Shown here: positions 25,804 through 34,415 of the stretch, piece after piece
How positions within the stretch are numbered: position 1 is the first letter of the stretch
Layout: every line of letters starts with the position of its first letter
Assembly (NCBI GenBank): GCA_910577515.1
Contig: CAJTLW010000004.1
Coordinates: 214,905 to 278,904 of the forward strand
Direction of reading: 5' to 3'
Length of the DNA stretch: 64,000 nucleotides
Origin: an uncultured Vampirovibrio sp.
GTDB lineage: Bacteria > Cyanobacteriota > Vampirovibrionia > Gastranaerophilales > Gastranaerophilaceae
Position numbers and translations under genes: made by a program
The notes under the pieces: model-generated
What the model was told of the DNA's origin: nothing
Database searches by the model: none
The model's input: only the letters and a program-made list of their open reading frames with translations

Positions 25804-27021
25804 TTATATAATTTCTTTTTCCAAATCCTTATTTGTCATGGCGCAAACGGCAGAATCGGACCAGACATTTTCAACGGTTTCAACCATATCTATAACTGCA
25901 TAAATTGGTAAAATTACACCAAGAAGCCCCACAGGTGCGCCTGCTCCGGACATTAAAGAGAGTGTTAAAAAATAACACCCCATAGGGACTCCTGCATTTC
26001 CAATTGCTGCAAAGACAGATATAAAAAGCCATACAAGCATTGTGCCAAAGGTTAATTCAATTCCTGCATTTTGCATAATAAAAAGCGATGTAACTAGTAT
26101 AAAAGCAGCGCAGCCGTTCATATTTACCGTTGTGCAGATAGGAAGTACAAACCTTGAAACCTGAGGGTTTATTTTAAGGTTATTTTCAGCTGAAGACAAT
26201 GTTACAGGTAAAGTTCCCGCTGAACTTTTTGTAAAAAATGCAACCGTTAGAGCAGGAGACATTTTTTTAAAGATATGAAATGGGTTTAGCCTGCGCACTA
26301 AAAGAAACAGAGGAATTATAACAAAAATTTGTATAAGGTTTCCGCCAATTACAATTGCAGTATATTGTCCAAGTGCAGTTATCGAAGAGCCGGATGATAT
26401 TTGAGAAGTTAATTGGGCTGAAAAGGCCAATATGCCTATAGGCAGCGCTTTTATTAAGGCGCGGATAAGTGTAAAAAGAAGTTCTTGCACGCCGTATAAA
26501 ACTTTGATTAAAGCTGTTTTATTTTCTGTTTCCTTCATAAAAGATAAACCAAGCCCAAATGCAGCGGATATTAAAATTACAGAAAGAACATTGCCTGAAA
26601 TTAGCGGCTGAAGTATGTTATTTGGAATGATTGAGAGAAGGTAGCCGGAATATGAAAGAGCAGACAGGCTTTTTGGAAGAACATTTTGGGCTGCATTGTT
26701 TAATATAATATTGTCAGGCGTAAAAATAATATACAAAATAAGGCTGATTAAAGCTGCACAAAAAGTGGTTAAAAGAGTGTATGTTATTGTATGTGCAAAG
26801 ATTTTTCCAGTGTTCTTTTTTGCGCCGAGTTCTGACAATGTTGTAATTACAGCAAGTGCAATTGTTGGTACCGCTATAAATTGAAAAAGCCTCGTAAATA
26901 CTTCCGCGACAAAATTAAACACTCTGTTTAGGAAGCTTATCCCGAGGCACCCGAGGATTGCACCTGCAATTAAAGCTGATATCCAGATTATAATTTGTTT
27001 TCCCTGTTTATTCTTTATCAT
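25804..27021 (-). CDS. DAACS-family cation:amino acid/dicarboxylate symporter
   Basis: A 405-residue polytopic membrane protein of the glutamate-transporter fold. It has the serine-rich loop KSSAGTLPVTL and the binding-site motif TVNMNGCAAF, where the usual NMDGT reads NMNGC. The changed Asp and Thr suggest a substrate other than glutamate/aspartate, perhaps Ser/Thr or a dicarboxylate. The first helix KQIIIWISALIAGAILGCLG and a conserved C-terminal VIDMVETVENVWSD are present. Divergent from trkA by 93 bases. It is a distant paralogue of the 2.3-kb symporter. Confidence 0.85.
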   Translation of the reverse strand: MIKNKQGKQIIIWISALIAGAILGCLGISFLNRVFNFVAEVFTRLFQFIAVPTIALAVITTLSELGAKKNTGKIFAHTITYTLLTTFCAALISLILYIIFTPDNIILNNAAQNVLPKSLSALSYSGYLLSIIPNNILQPLISGNVLSVILISAAFGLGLSFMKETENKTALIKVLYGVQELLFTLIRALIKALPIGILAFSAQLTSQISSGSSITALGQYTAIVIGGNLIQIFVIIPLFLLVRRLNPFHIFKKMSPALTVAFFTKSSAGTLPVTLSSAENNLKINPQVSRFVLPICTTVNMNGCAAFILVTSLFIMQNAGIELTFGTMLVWLFISVFAAIGNAGVPMGCYFLTLSLMSGAGAPVGLLGVILPIYAVIDMVETVENVWSDSAVCAMTNKDLEKEII

Positions 27022-27114
27022 AATTCCGCCTGATTTTATTATTTTTTCTATCTTATAATTTTATCACGATTGAAATATTGTAAAACTCTAATGTTTGGTT
27101 TATATATAGGGGGT

Positions 27115-28464
27115 ATGAAAATTATAATTTATGGGGCGAATGAAACAGGCTCAATCATAGCAACAGAGTTTTTTGAAGACCATGACATTATTGTAATTGA
27201 CCCTGATTCCTCCCGGTTAGAAAAATTTAATAATCTTGATTTAGCAACAATTGTGGGTGAAGCTTCAAATATAAACGTTTTAAAAGAAGCAGGAATAAAA
27301 GATGCAGATGTTTTTATAGCATGTACCTGTCTTGATGAAGCGAATATTGTAGCATGCCTTATGGCAAAGCAGCTTTCAAATGCACAGACTGCCTGCTTTG
27401 TATCGAAAAAAGAATGCAGAAATTCTTTGAGTATTGTAAAAGAATCAATGCAAAAAGATGGTGCTTTACATATTGATTATGTTATCTGGCCTGAAAAACT
27501 GCTTGTAAGTGAAATTTTCAGGATTGTAACGGTTCCGGATGCGATTAATGTTGAAGATTTTTCGCTAGGCAGGGCAAAACTTCTTGAATATCGCATAAAA
27601 GAAAATTCAATGCTTCTGGATAAATGTCTTAAAGATGTATTATTTAATGAAGAAACGCTTGTTGTGGGTATAAAAAGGGATGATGAATTATTTATACCTA
27701 AAGGAGATGATAAATTCCAATTAAATGATAAAGCAATTTTTATGGGAACTGCTGAAGGGCTTGATATTACAGCATCGCAGTTTTTTGTGGAAGAAAAAAA
27801 TCCACTGAAAAGTGTTGCAATAATAGGGGGCGGCACGGTAGGTTTTGAGCTTGCAAAATCATTGGAAAAAACCCCTATAAAAACAAAGCTTATAGAAAAA
27901 GATTATAAAAGGTGTGAATTTTTATCAGAGCAACTGAAAAAAACGCTTATTTTAAACAGTGATGGTACAAACCTCGAACTTTTAAACGAAGAGAGGATAG
28001 GGGAGTGTGATGTAACGATTTCTGTTACTGATAGTGATGAAAAAAACCTTCTTTGTTCTTTGCTTGTAAAACAATTGGGCGTAAACAGAGTTATAACCCG
28101 TGTGGGGCAGATGGCAACGGCATCTTTGTTTGAACATGTAGGGGTGGATGTTGCGGTTTCTGCTAAAAAGGCTGCATTGAATGAAATAAAAAACAGGATT
28201 GTAGATTATAAAGAAGGCTTGCTTGCAACTGTTGAGATGGGACTGGCTGAAATTTTGGAAATTAATATGCCAAATTCATTTCAAGATGTTGCTCTTATGA
28301 AATTAGTTCTGCCAAAACGTGCTGTTGTTGCCATTGTTCAGCGTGGAACAAGGGTGATTATTCCAAAAGGGCAGACGCTTATTCGGGCAAATGATAAACT
28401 TATAATATTTACAAAGACTGAAGATGCCGAAATAATAAGGAATTATTTTAATAAACTGATATGA
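27115..28464 (+). CDS. trkA: Trk potassium uptake regulatory protein TrkA
   Basis: A cytoplasmic NAD(H)-binding ring protein that gates TrkH. The 449 residues form two RCK units. The first Rossmann fold starts MKIIIYGANETGSIIATEF and the second VAIIGGGTVGFELAKSLE near residue 240; each is followed by an RCK-C domain ending in hydrophobic strands. I choose ATG 27115 over a TTG 15 codons earlier because the Rossmann strand starts directly at MKIII and a GGGGG lies just upstream. The stop overlaps the trkH start (ATGA), so the genes are coupled. Confidence 0.92.
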   Translation: MKIIIYGANETGSIIATEFFEDHDIIVIDPDSSRLEKFNNLDLATIVGEASNINVLKEAGIKDADVFIACTCLDEANIVACLMAKQLSNAQTACFVSKKECRNSLSIVKESMQKDGALHIDYVIWPEKLLVSEIFRIVTVPDAINVEDFSLGRAKLLEYRIKENSMLLDKCLKDVLFNEETLVVGIKRDDELFIPKGDDKFQLNDKAIFMGTAEGLDITASQFFVEEKNPLKSVAIIGGGTVGFELAKSLEKTPIKTKLIEKDYKRCEFLSEQLKKTLILNSDGTNLELLNEERIGECDVTISVTDSDEKNLLCSLLVKQLGVNRVITRVGQMATASLFEHVGVDVAVSAKKAALNEIKNRIVDYKEGLLATVEMGLAEILEINMPNSFQDVALMKLVLPKRAVVAIVQRGTRVIIPKGQTLIRANDKLIIFTKTEDAEIIRNYFNKLI

Positions 28465-29921
28465 GATTAAATGTTGTAATAAATACGGTTGGGATAATTT
28501 TAAGATACATTGCGCTTGTGATGCTTTTTCCCTGTATTTTTGCGCTTTTTTACGGCGAATATTCTTCAATACCACCTTTTATTGCAGGGTCAGTTGTATC
28601 CATTACTTTAGGGTATTTATTTTCATTAAATAAGGCTTCAGAAAAAGATATTGATACGATAAATAAAGCGGAAGCGCTTGCAACGGCCTTTTTTGCATGG
28701 GTGTGTTTTGCGCTTGTGTGTGCTGTTCCTTATTTATTTTTCAATTTAGGGGTTGTAAATTCTTTATTTGAAGCAATTTCAGGGGTTTCAACAACAGGTT
28801 CCACTATTTTAAGAGATTTTTCGATATATCCTAAAACATTTTATTTCTACCGCTCTATGACCCAATGGTTTGGTGGAATGGGAATTATAGTTTTATTTAT
28901 TGCGGTTTTGCCAAAGTTTTCTGTTGCAGGACGGCAAATGTTCTTTGCGGAAAATCCTAACCCGTCTGAAGAAAAAATTACCCCGAGAGTCCGTCATACA
29001 GCAAGCTGGCTTTGGGGAATATATTTAGGACTTACGGTTTTACAGATTATTATTTTAAAATTATCCGGGCTTGATTTTTATAATAGTATTTGCACATCAT
29101 TTTCAACAGTTGGCGCGGGCGGGTTTTCACCAAATCCGGATAGTATTATAGGGTACCATAATAATTTTATAACAGTAATTGTTATGATATTTGCGTTTTT
29201 AGCAGGTACAAACTTTATTTTGATGTATAAATTTTTTGTACAAAGAAAATTTAAAGCACCTTTTAAAAGTGAAGAATTTATGACATATCTTGCCATAGTA
29301 GTTTTATTGGGTTTGTTAATCGGCTTTTCGCTTTATAAAAATATGGATTTTACCCCGAAAAATGCGCTTTTAGCAGGGTTTTTTCAAACAATAAGTATTA
29401 TGACTTCAACAGGTTTTGCATCATCTGATTTTAGCGAATGGGATTTTTCAAGTAAACTCTTATTGATTTTGCCTATGTTTATCGGTGCTTCTGCAATTTC
29501 GGCCTGTGGCGGGTTAAAGATTACAAGATGGATTTTTGTATTTAAATATATTAAAAGAGAATTGAATAAAATAGTTCATCCTAAAGGAGTGTACCCCATA
29601 AGGCTTGAAGGCGGAGTTGTAAATTCTGAAACAGCACAGCAGATTATGGCTTTTGTAATATTTTATTTTGCAATATTTGCAATATCTGCATTTTTGGTCG
29701 GGTTTATCGAGCAAAATTCAAGCGTAGCAATAGTTGGTTCCATCGCGTCTCTTGGAAATATTGGCCCCGGGTTTGGGGCAATCGGGCCTTTGAACCATTT
29801 TGACCATTTAACCGTTGCTACAAAATGCATATTTATGTTTGATATGCTTATAGGAAGGCTCGAATTAATCCCGTTTTTAGCCCTTTTGCATAAGGATTTG
29901 TGGGAGATAAAACGAGGCTGA
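28461..29921 (+). CDS. trkH: Trk-type potassium transporter TrkH
   Basis: An inner-membrane K+ channel/transporter gated by TrkA. The 486-residue protein has four membrane-pore-membrane repeats whose selectivity loops are visible: SGVSTTGSTIL, STVGAGGFSP, MTSTGFASSDF and LGNIGPGFGAIG. The fourth Gly-containing loop and the ring around it are normal. It begins ATG within the trkA stop, a four-base overlap. No further plus-strand gene follows; an elaborate inverted repeat lies downstream before a convergent operon. Confidence 0.93.
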   Translation: MRLNVVINTVGIILRYIALVMLFPCIFALFYGEYSSIPPFIAGSVVSITLGYLFSLNKASEKDIDTINKAEALATAFFAWVCFALVCAVPYLFFNLGVVNSLFEAISGVSTTGSTILRDFSIYPKTFYFYRSMTQWFGGMGIIVLFIAVLPKFSVAGRQMFFAENPNPSEEKITPRVRHTASWLWGIYLGLTVLQIIILKLSGLDFYNSICTSFSTVGAGGFSPNPDSIIGYHNNFITVIVMIFAFLAGTNFILMYKFFVQRKFKAPFKSEEFMTYLAIVVLLGLLIGFSLYKNMDFTPKNALLAGFFQTISIMTSTGFASSDFSEWDFSSKLLLILPMFIGASAISACGGLKITRWIFVFKYIKRELNKIVHPKGVYPIRLEGGVVNSETAQQIMAFVIFYFAIFAISAFLVGFIEQNSSVAIVGSIASLGNIGPGFGAIGPLNHFDHLTVATKCIFMFDMLIGRLELIPFLALLHKDLWEIKRG

Positions 29922-29971
29922 TTTTTGACATTTGGTTTAAAAATTTAATGTCTTTCGATTTTCTTTTCCAA

Positions 29972-30074
29972 AATATTATATAAAAAAGGACACGAGGGTT
30001 CTTCATTTAATCATATAAAACATTTATCATTAAATTAGGGGGCGAACTTTTAACGGTCCTTTTTATATAATATT
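29972..30074. repeat. Long nested inverted repeat after trkH
   Basis: Outer arms AATATTATATAAAAAAGGAC (29972-29991) and its near-perfect inverse (30056-30074, one T shorter) enclose two more pairs: GTTC/GAAC (29998-30001, 30044-30047) and ATTTAAT/ATTAAAT (30005-30011, 30029-30035). The element is about 103 bases and sits between convergent transcription units. It could be a two-way terminator, a structured RNA or a short non-autonomous mobile repeat. Confidence 0.7.
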
Positions 30075-30112
30075 TTTCTCCAAGAAAATACAGGCTTTAT
30101 ACCGACTGCGAC

Positions 30113-30331
30113 TCATTGATTCTTCAGGGTTTTTTCAAGGGCGGCTTCAAGAGTTTTTATCTTATTTTCAAGAGTTTTTACTTTTAATTCGCTATCGTCT
30201 GCCCCAAGGGATGTTTTTTCATATTTTTTCTTTAAAAGAGATTGTTGTTTTTTTAAATTATTTACAACAAAAAACATAATAATAAGCCCTGTTAAAAATC
30301 CTGCACTAAAGTAAATAATTATTTCTTGCAT
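30113..30331 (-). CDS. Small single-pass membrane protein with a coiled coil
   Basis: A 72-residue protein: one N-terminal transmembrane helix (IIIYFSAGFLTGLIIMFFVV), then a Lys-rich linker and a heptad-patterned C-terminal helix (LKVKTLENKIKTLEAALEKT). It starts one base downstream of the rluD stop and ends the minus-strand operon. The layout recalls small LapA/YtxH-like envelope proteins, but no family is recognised. Confidence 0.65.
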   Translation of the reverse strand: MQEIIIYFSAGFLTGLIIMFFVVNNLKKQQSLLKKKYEKTSLGADDSELKVKTLENKIKTLEAALEKTLKNQ

Positions 30332-31264
30332 TTATTTATCCCTTTCTGTTAATTTAAAAAATCTTTTAAAATCGTTATCGTATTGTGTTTCATTAAGCTG
30401 AAACTCCATTAATTTTTCTGTTACGGGGTGCGTAAAGCTTAAATAATAAGACATTAATAGCTGTTCTTTTGTGGTTAAAACCGTTTTGCTTGTAAAACCC
30501 TTAGCGCCATAGAGTGTATCATTATAAACAGGATGGTTAATTGATGATAAGTGACATCTTATCTGGTGTGTGCGTCCTGTTTTTAGTTCAAGCTCAAGCA
30601 ATGTAAGGTCAGAATATCTTTTTAAAACCTTATAGTGTGTAACGGCCTCCTGCCCTTTGCCTTCGGGCGCCGTGTTCATTTTAACCGTTTTTTTAATAAA
30701 ATGCACAAGGGGTTTATTAATTATTCCTTCATCTTCTTCAATTATGCCGTAAACAACGGCTAAATATTTTCTTTTTGCGGATTTTTCCCGGATTTGTTTT
30801 TGAAGGTTAAGATGGGCATCATTTGTTTTTGCCACCATAATGAGTCCGGATGTGTTTTTATCTAGCCTGTGAACTATTCCTCTTCTTTCTTTACCTTGAA
30901 TGTCAGACAGATTACACCCGTAAAAAGCAAGTGCATTTACAAGCGAATTTTCTTTATTTAACGGTGTTGGGTGAGTTAATATGCCTTTTTGTTTATTTAT
31001 CACTATTAAATAATCATCTTCAAAAATGATATCAAGCGGGATATTTTGGGGTTTTATTTCTATATCTTCTGTCTCTTTTTCCAAAATTTTAATGTTATCA
31101 CCGGTTTTTATTTTATAAGAGGCCTTTTCGGGTTTTGAATTTACCAGGATAAGCGAATTTTCTATCATTTTTTGGATTTTAGAACGTGTAAACTCTGGTA
31201 AAAATTCAATTAAAGCGCTATCAAGCCTTTTTTTATTAATGTTTTCTCCTGCTGTAAATTCCAT
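30332..31264 (-). CDS. rluD: 23S rRNA pseudouridine synthase of the RluA/RluD family
   Basis: Converts specific uridines of 23S rRNA to pseudouridine. The 310-residue protein has an N-terminal S4 RNA-binding domain (KRLDSALIEFLPEFTRSKIQ; about residues 8-65). The catalytic motif is GIVHRLDKNTSG, with Asp135. The RTHQIRCHLS loop near residue 232 is also typical. The S4 domain and the context next to lspA favour RluD over RluA or RluC. The gap to lspA is 18 bases. Confidence 0.9.
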   Translation of the reverse strand: MEFTAGENINKKRLDSALIEFLPEFTRSKIQKMIENSLILVNSKPEKASYKIKTGDNIKILEKETEDIEIKPQNIPLDIIFEDDYLIVINKQKGILTHPTPLNKENSLVNALAFYGCNLSDIQGKERRGIVHRLDKNTSGLIMVAKTNDAHLNLQKQIREKSAKRKYLAVVYGIIEEDEGIINKPLVHFIKKTVKMNTAPEGKGQEAVTHYKVLKRYSDLTLLELELKTGRTHQIRCHLSSINHPVYNDTLYGAKGFTSKTVLTTKEQLLMSYYLSFTHPVTEKLMEFQLNETQYDNDFKRFFKLTERDK

Positions 31265-31282
31265 TAAATGATACCGCCTTTG

Positions 31283-31759
31283 TTATTTTGCCCTCTTTTT
31301 TATTTCTTCAAAAATGATATAGAAAAGAAGAAGAATAACAGATGTTGTGATTAAAATATCAAAGAAATTAAACACCGCAAAATCAATAAAGTTTAGTTTT
31401 ATAAAATCAATTACATAGCCATTTTCAAGCCTTTCAACAAGGTTTCCCAAAACTCCCGCAGTAAGCGAGATGAGAGCAAGTATTTTAAATTTTTGGCTGA
31501 ATTCAAGCCTTTTATAGGCATAAATCAAAAGGAATATAACAACGAAAATTCCAAATATTATAAGAAAATTTGTTTTATCATGAAATATACTGAATGCCCC
31601 GCCTGTATTTTTCATATAGACAAAGGAAAATAAAGGATTATTTGCGCTCAAAAACTGCATATCAGGCTTTATACATAAATCTCTGACTGAAATACCAAAC
31701 TGCCATAATACTATGCTTGTTAAAATATATAAAATAAAGGCTTTTTTATCCAAAGGCAT
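31283..31759 (-). CDS. lspA: Lipoprotein signal peptidase (signal peptidase II)
   Basis: An inner-membrane aspartyl protease that removes the signal peptide from prolipoproteins. The 158-residue protein has four hydrophobic helices. The conserved KNTGGAFSIF loop is near residues 50-59, and the two catalytic aspartates are D118 (GYVIDF) and D134 (FNFFDI). The usual GNLIDR reads GNLVER, a change outside the catalytic pair. It overlaps the upstream gene's stop by one base and is followed by rluD, a common pairing. Confidence 0.93.
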   Translation of the reverse strand: MPLDKKAFILYILTSIVLWQFGISVRDLCIKPDMQFLSANNPLFSFVYMKNTGGAFSIFHDKTNFLIIFGIFVVIFLLIYAYKRLEFSQKFKILALISLTAGVLGNLVERLENGYVIDFIKLNFIDFAVFNFFDILITTSVILLLFYIIFEEIKKRAK

Positions 31760-32718
31760 TACAGCTCTTCTTTCTTTAATATTTTATCAACATATTCTCT
31801 GTCAAAGGCATTTTTTGCAGCATAAACATTAACACGTTTCATAAGAAATGCTATGCCTGACATTTCATAATTTATTGCAGTTTTTTCTTCATTTAGTGAA
31901 ATTTCCGTTATGCCAACAGAAGCTAAAGAATATTCATTTATACCGTTTTTATTGGCCTGAACGATGCGCTCCAGCATACCTGTAGTAGGTACCTTTCTAA
32001 AGCTCTCAAGCGGGGTTTTTGGTGGATATTTAATTTCTTCTCTGCTTAATGAAGCTAAAAGAATTGAATCTTTTGGTTTTTCTTTAATATTTAAACTTAT
32101 ACAATATTCTTCACCCTCTTTTGCAACAAGAGGGGAAACTATATCCATCTTTATATCCTGTGCTAATCCGTATTTTATGGATGTTGATTCTGAAATTATA
32201 TTATCAGCATAAATTTGCCATCTTCCCCCTGTTTTTTTAAGGTAAATAACGTAATTACAAACGCTTTCCATTATACCTTCAATTTTTTTATCAGTTACAG
32301 GTTTGTTGTTTACAATGGCCTGAGTTAAAGCTTGTTTTTTTGAAATTGAAGTATCTGTTAGTTCAACAGATGCCCAATTGTTCATTACATTAATTGATTT
32401 AATTTTGCTTTTATATTGTATATCAGGATATGTTTTAAATGTTTCTTTTATAGCTGCAACAAAAGCATCTAGGTCGAAACCGTCATAGCTTTGATATTCT
32501 TTAGAATAAAATTCTTTTATTTTATCAGCATCGTGGGAATTGGAGTATTTGTTTAAATTACTTAAAAGACTTCTTATTTGTGCTTTGTCGCTCTTATGCT
32601 GGTTAAAAATATTATTAACAGAATATGTTTCAAAAATATCGTTATTTTGTGAAGTATTTGCCGAAACATTTATTTGTGTGAGTAAAATCAGGGCAAAAAT
32701 TATAAAAAAATTCTTCAT
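31759..32718 (-). CDS. Exported protein with an NTF2-like domain
   Basis: The 319-residue protein starts with a Sec signal peptide (MKNFFIIFALILLTQINVSA, cleavage probably after SA). Residues about 45-180 (LLSNLNKYSNSHDADKIKEF through WQIYADNII) have the helix-then-curved-sheet pattern of NTF2-like/SnoaL domains, which bind small ligands or act as adaptors. The C-terminal half has no recognised domain. It is in an operon with another exported protein upstream and lspA downstream, so an envelope role is likely. Confidence 0.65.
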   Translation of the reverse strand: MKNFFIIFALILLTQINVSANTSQNNDIFETYSVNNIFNQHKSDKAQIRSLLSNLNKYSNSHDADKIKEFYSKEYQSYDGFDLDAFVAAIKETFKTYPDIQYKSKIKSINVMNNWASVELTDTSISKKQALTQAIVNNKPVTDKKIEGIMESVCNYVIYLKKTGGRWQIYADNIISESTSIKYGLAQDIKMDIVSPLVAKEGEEYCISLNIKEKPKDSILLASLSREEIKYPPKTPLESFRKVPTTGMLERIVQANKNGINEYSLASVGITEISLNEEKTAINYEMSGIAFLMKRVNVYAAKNAFDREYVDKILKKEEL

Positions 32719-32750
32719 TATCTCTTCTTTTCCTCTTTTTTATTATTTTA

Positions 32751-33329
32751 TCATCTTTGGCGAAAAATCATATAGTATTTTTGTTCACCATAATATAAGA
32801 TTACCTGATAAAATTCTCCTTCAATGTCATTTACATCAATATAAGCTTTAGGAGCAGGCATTCTTTGGGTTTTTTTGGGGAAAAGTCTTCCTATGAAATC
32901 TGATGCGCCTTTTATTCTTTTTTCCCAGAAGCCTTTCTTTTTTTCGGGAATATACTGGTCATAGAAAAGCGGGTTAACTAAATCTGTTTCATAGACAGGG
33001 ATTAAATATTTTACTCTTCCCTGTTCTTTAAATAATACATACGTTTTTCCGTCTTTTTTTCTTGGGGTTAAAATGTAATATCCGGGTTTAATTTCTGTGC
33101 CTTTAAAAATAAAAGGCACCCCAACCCTGAATAAAGGATATGGAGAATACATATATTTTGTATAGTCTTCAGCTTGATAGGGGTCAATTCCAAAAATATA
33201 TTCAAAATCTGCAGGTTCAAGTTTTTCATAAATTTCAGCATAAGTTTCTTTTTCAGCTGAAAAAGCAGGTGTTTGCAGAAAAAAAACGCCAATTATAAGT
33301 AATATTAATATTTTAAAAATATTTTTCAT
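32751..33329 (-). CDS. Exported protein of unknown function
   Basis: The 192-residue product has a clear signal peptide (MKNIFKILILLIIGVFFLQTPAFSA). The mature part is rich in aromatic residues and beta-type segments (GYYILTPRKKDGKTYVLFK; FYQVILYYGEQKYYMIFR). It contains no Cys after the signal, so it is not a lipoprotein. It is the first of five closely spaced minus-strand genes ending with the small coiled-coil protein. No family is recognised. Confidence 0.65.
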   Translation of the reverse strand: MKNIFKILILLIIGVFFLQTPAFSAEKETYAEIYEKLEPADFEYIFGIDPYQAEDYTKYMYSPYPLFRVGVPFIFKGTEIKPGYYILTPRKKDGKTYVLFKEQGRVKYLIPVYETDLVNPLFYDQYIPEKKKGFWEKRIKGASDFIGRLFPKKTQRMPAPKAYIDVNDIEGEFYQVILYYGEQKYYMIFRQR

Positions 33330-33377
33330 AATAATTTTTTAATGCCGGCTTTTTAAAAATCAATTTTTAAGTTTGTT

Positions 33378-34415
33378 TTATCCGACATACAATTTTTCGT
33401 TGCCTAAAATTTCAACAATGTTTAAAACAAGATAGAGTTTATCGTCTTTAACATATTCTATAATTTCGTTTCTAATGTCCTGTTTTGTGTTTTTACCTTT
33501 AGATTTATTATTGAAAAGTTCATTTGACTGAATATTCATTGTGTTTGAGATTTCATCAACAATAAAGCCTATTTTAAAATCTTTGGATTGAATTGCAATA
33601 ATTGTAGATTTATCGGTCATGTTTGAAAATTCATTATCAAAATATTTTCTTAAATCAATAATTGTAATGTAATCGCCCTTTATGCTGATTAAGCCCTTAA
33701 TGAAATCGGGGGTGCAGGGTATTTTTATAATATTTGTTTCAAGATATTTATAAAACCCCCCGACATAATCTATTTCAAGGCAATAAGTATTATTACCTAT
33801 TATAAAGCTGATGTAAACATCTTTATTTTGAAGTCCTTTGTAAGGTGCATTTCGGGTTTTTTCGATTAACTGCATCTTTCTTTGGTGAAGGATTTCTTTT
33901 GATTTAATATCCCTTGGCAAGAGTCTTGATGCTTTTTCACTGAAGCTTACATTTTCTTCCTGAGCGTTTTTAAGCCAATCTTCAAGTAAATCAATATTTA
34001 TTACAACCGTGCTTGTGCCGTTGTTTAAATATATTCCTTTTGTAAAACAGTTTTCTGTTGAATACGGCGGAGGAGCAATTATTGATGTATCAATTTTTTT
34101 AATATCTGAAATATAATCAACAATTATTCCGTAAACATTTTCTTTTCCCTGCATAATAAGAATATGCGTGCTTGCATCATATTCTTTAGGTTCAATTTTT
34201 AAAACCGACCTTAAATCTACAATATGTATAACTTTGCCTTTATATTCAAGAATTCCTGCGACAAAATAAGGCATTTTTTCAGGATATTCAAGCTCAACAA
34301 GTTTTATAATTTCAAGAACATGTAAAGCAGGGAAGGCATAAGATGAGCTTCCTATTTTTACAAAAATAAATATATCATTTTCCTGAATGTTATCCGTTAC
34401 TGTGATTTCATTCAT
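33378..34415 (-). CDS. Tandem CheW-domain adaptor protein
   Basis: An adaptor linking chemoreceptors to CheA. The 345-residue protein has two CheW-like folds: residues about 10-145 (IFVKIGSSSYAFPALHVLE ... GILEYKGKVIHIVDLRSVL) and 195-340 (YISFIIGNNTYCLEIDYVGG ... GLISIKGDYITIIDLRKYF). No receiver domain is attached, so it is not CheV. I prefer ATG 34415 to an in-frame TTG two codons earlier; it overlaps the stop of the REC-GGDEF gene by eight bases, indicating coupling. Confidence 0.88.
   Translation of the reverse strand: MNEITVTDNIQENDIFIFVKIGSSSYAFPALHVLEIIKLVELEYPEKMPYFVAGILEYKGKVIHIVDLRSVLKIEPKEYDASTHILIMQGKENVYGIIVDYISDIKKIDTSIIAPPPYSTENCFTKGIYLNNGTSTVVINIDLLEDWLKNAQEENVSFSEKASRLLPRDIKSKEILHQRKMQLIEKTRNAPYKGLQNKDVYISFIIGNNTYCLEIDYVGGFYKYLETNIIKIPCTPDFIKGLISIKGDYITIIDLRKYFDNEFSNMTDKSTIIAIQSKDFKIGFIVDEISNTMNIQSNELFNNKSKGKNTKQDIRNEIIEYVKDDKLYLVLNIVEILGNEKLYVG

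Noticed and set aside
31283..31759. LspA GNLVER instead of GNLIDR as a sign of inactivation
   Set aside because: The two catalytic aspartates (D118, D134) are retained; the changed residue is not catalytic.
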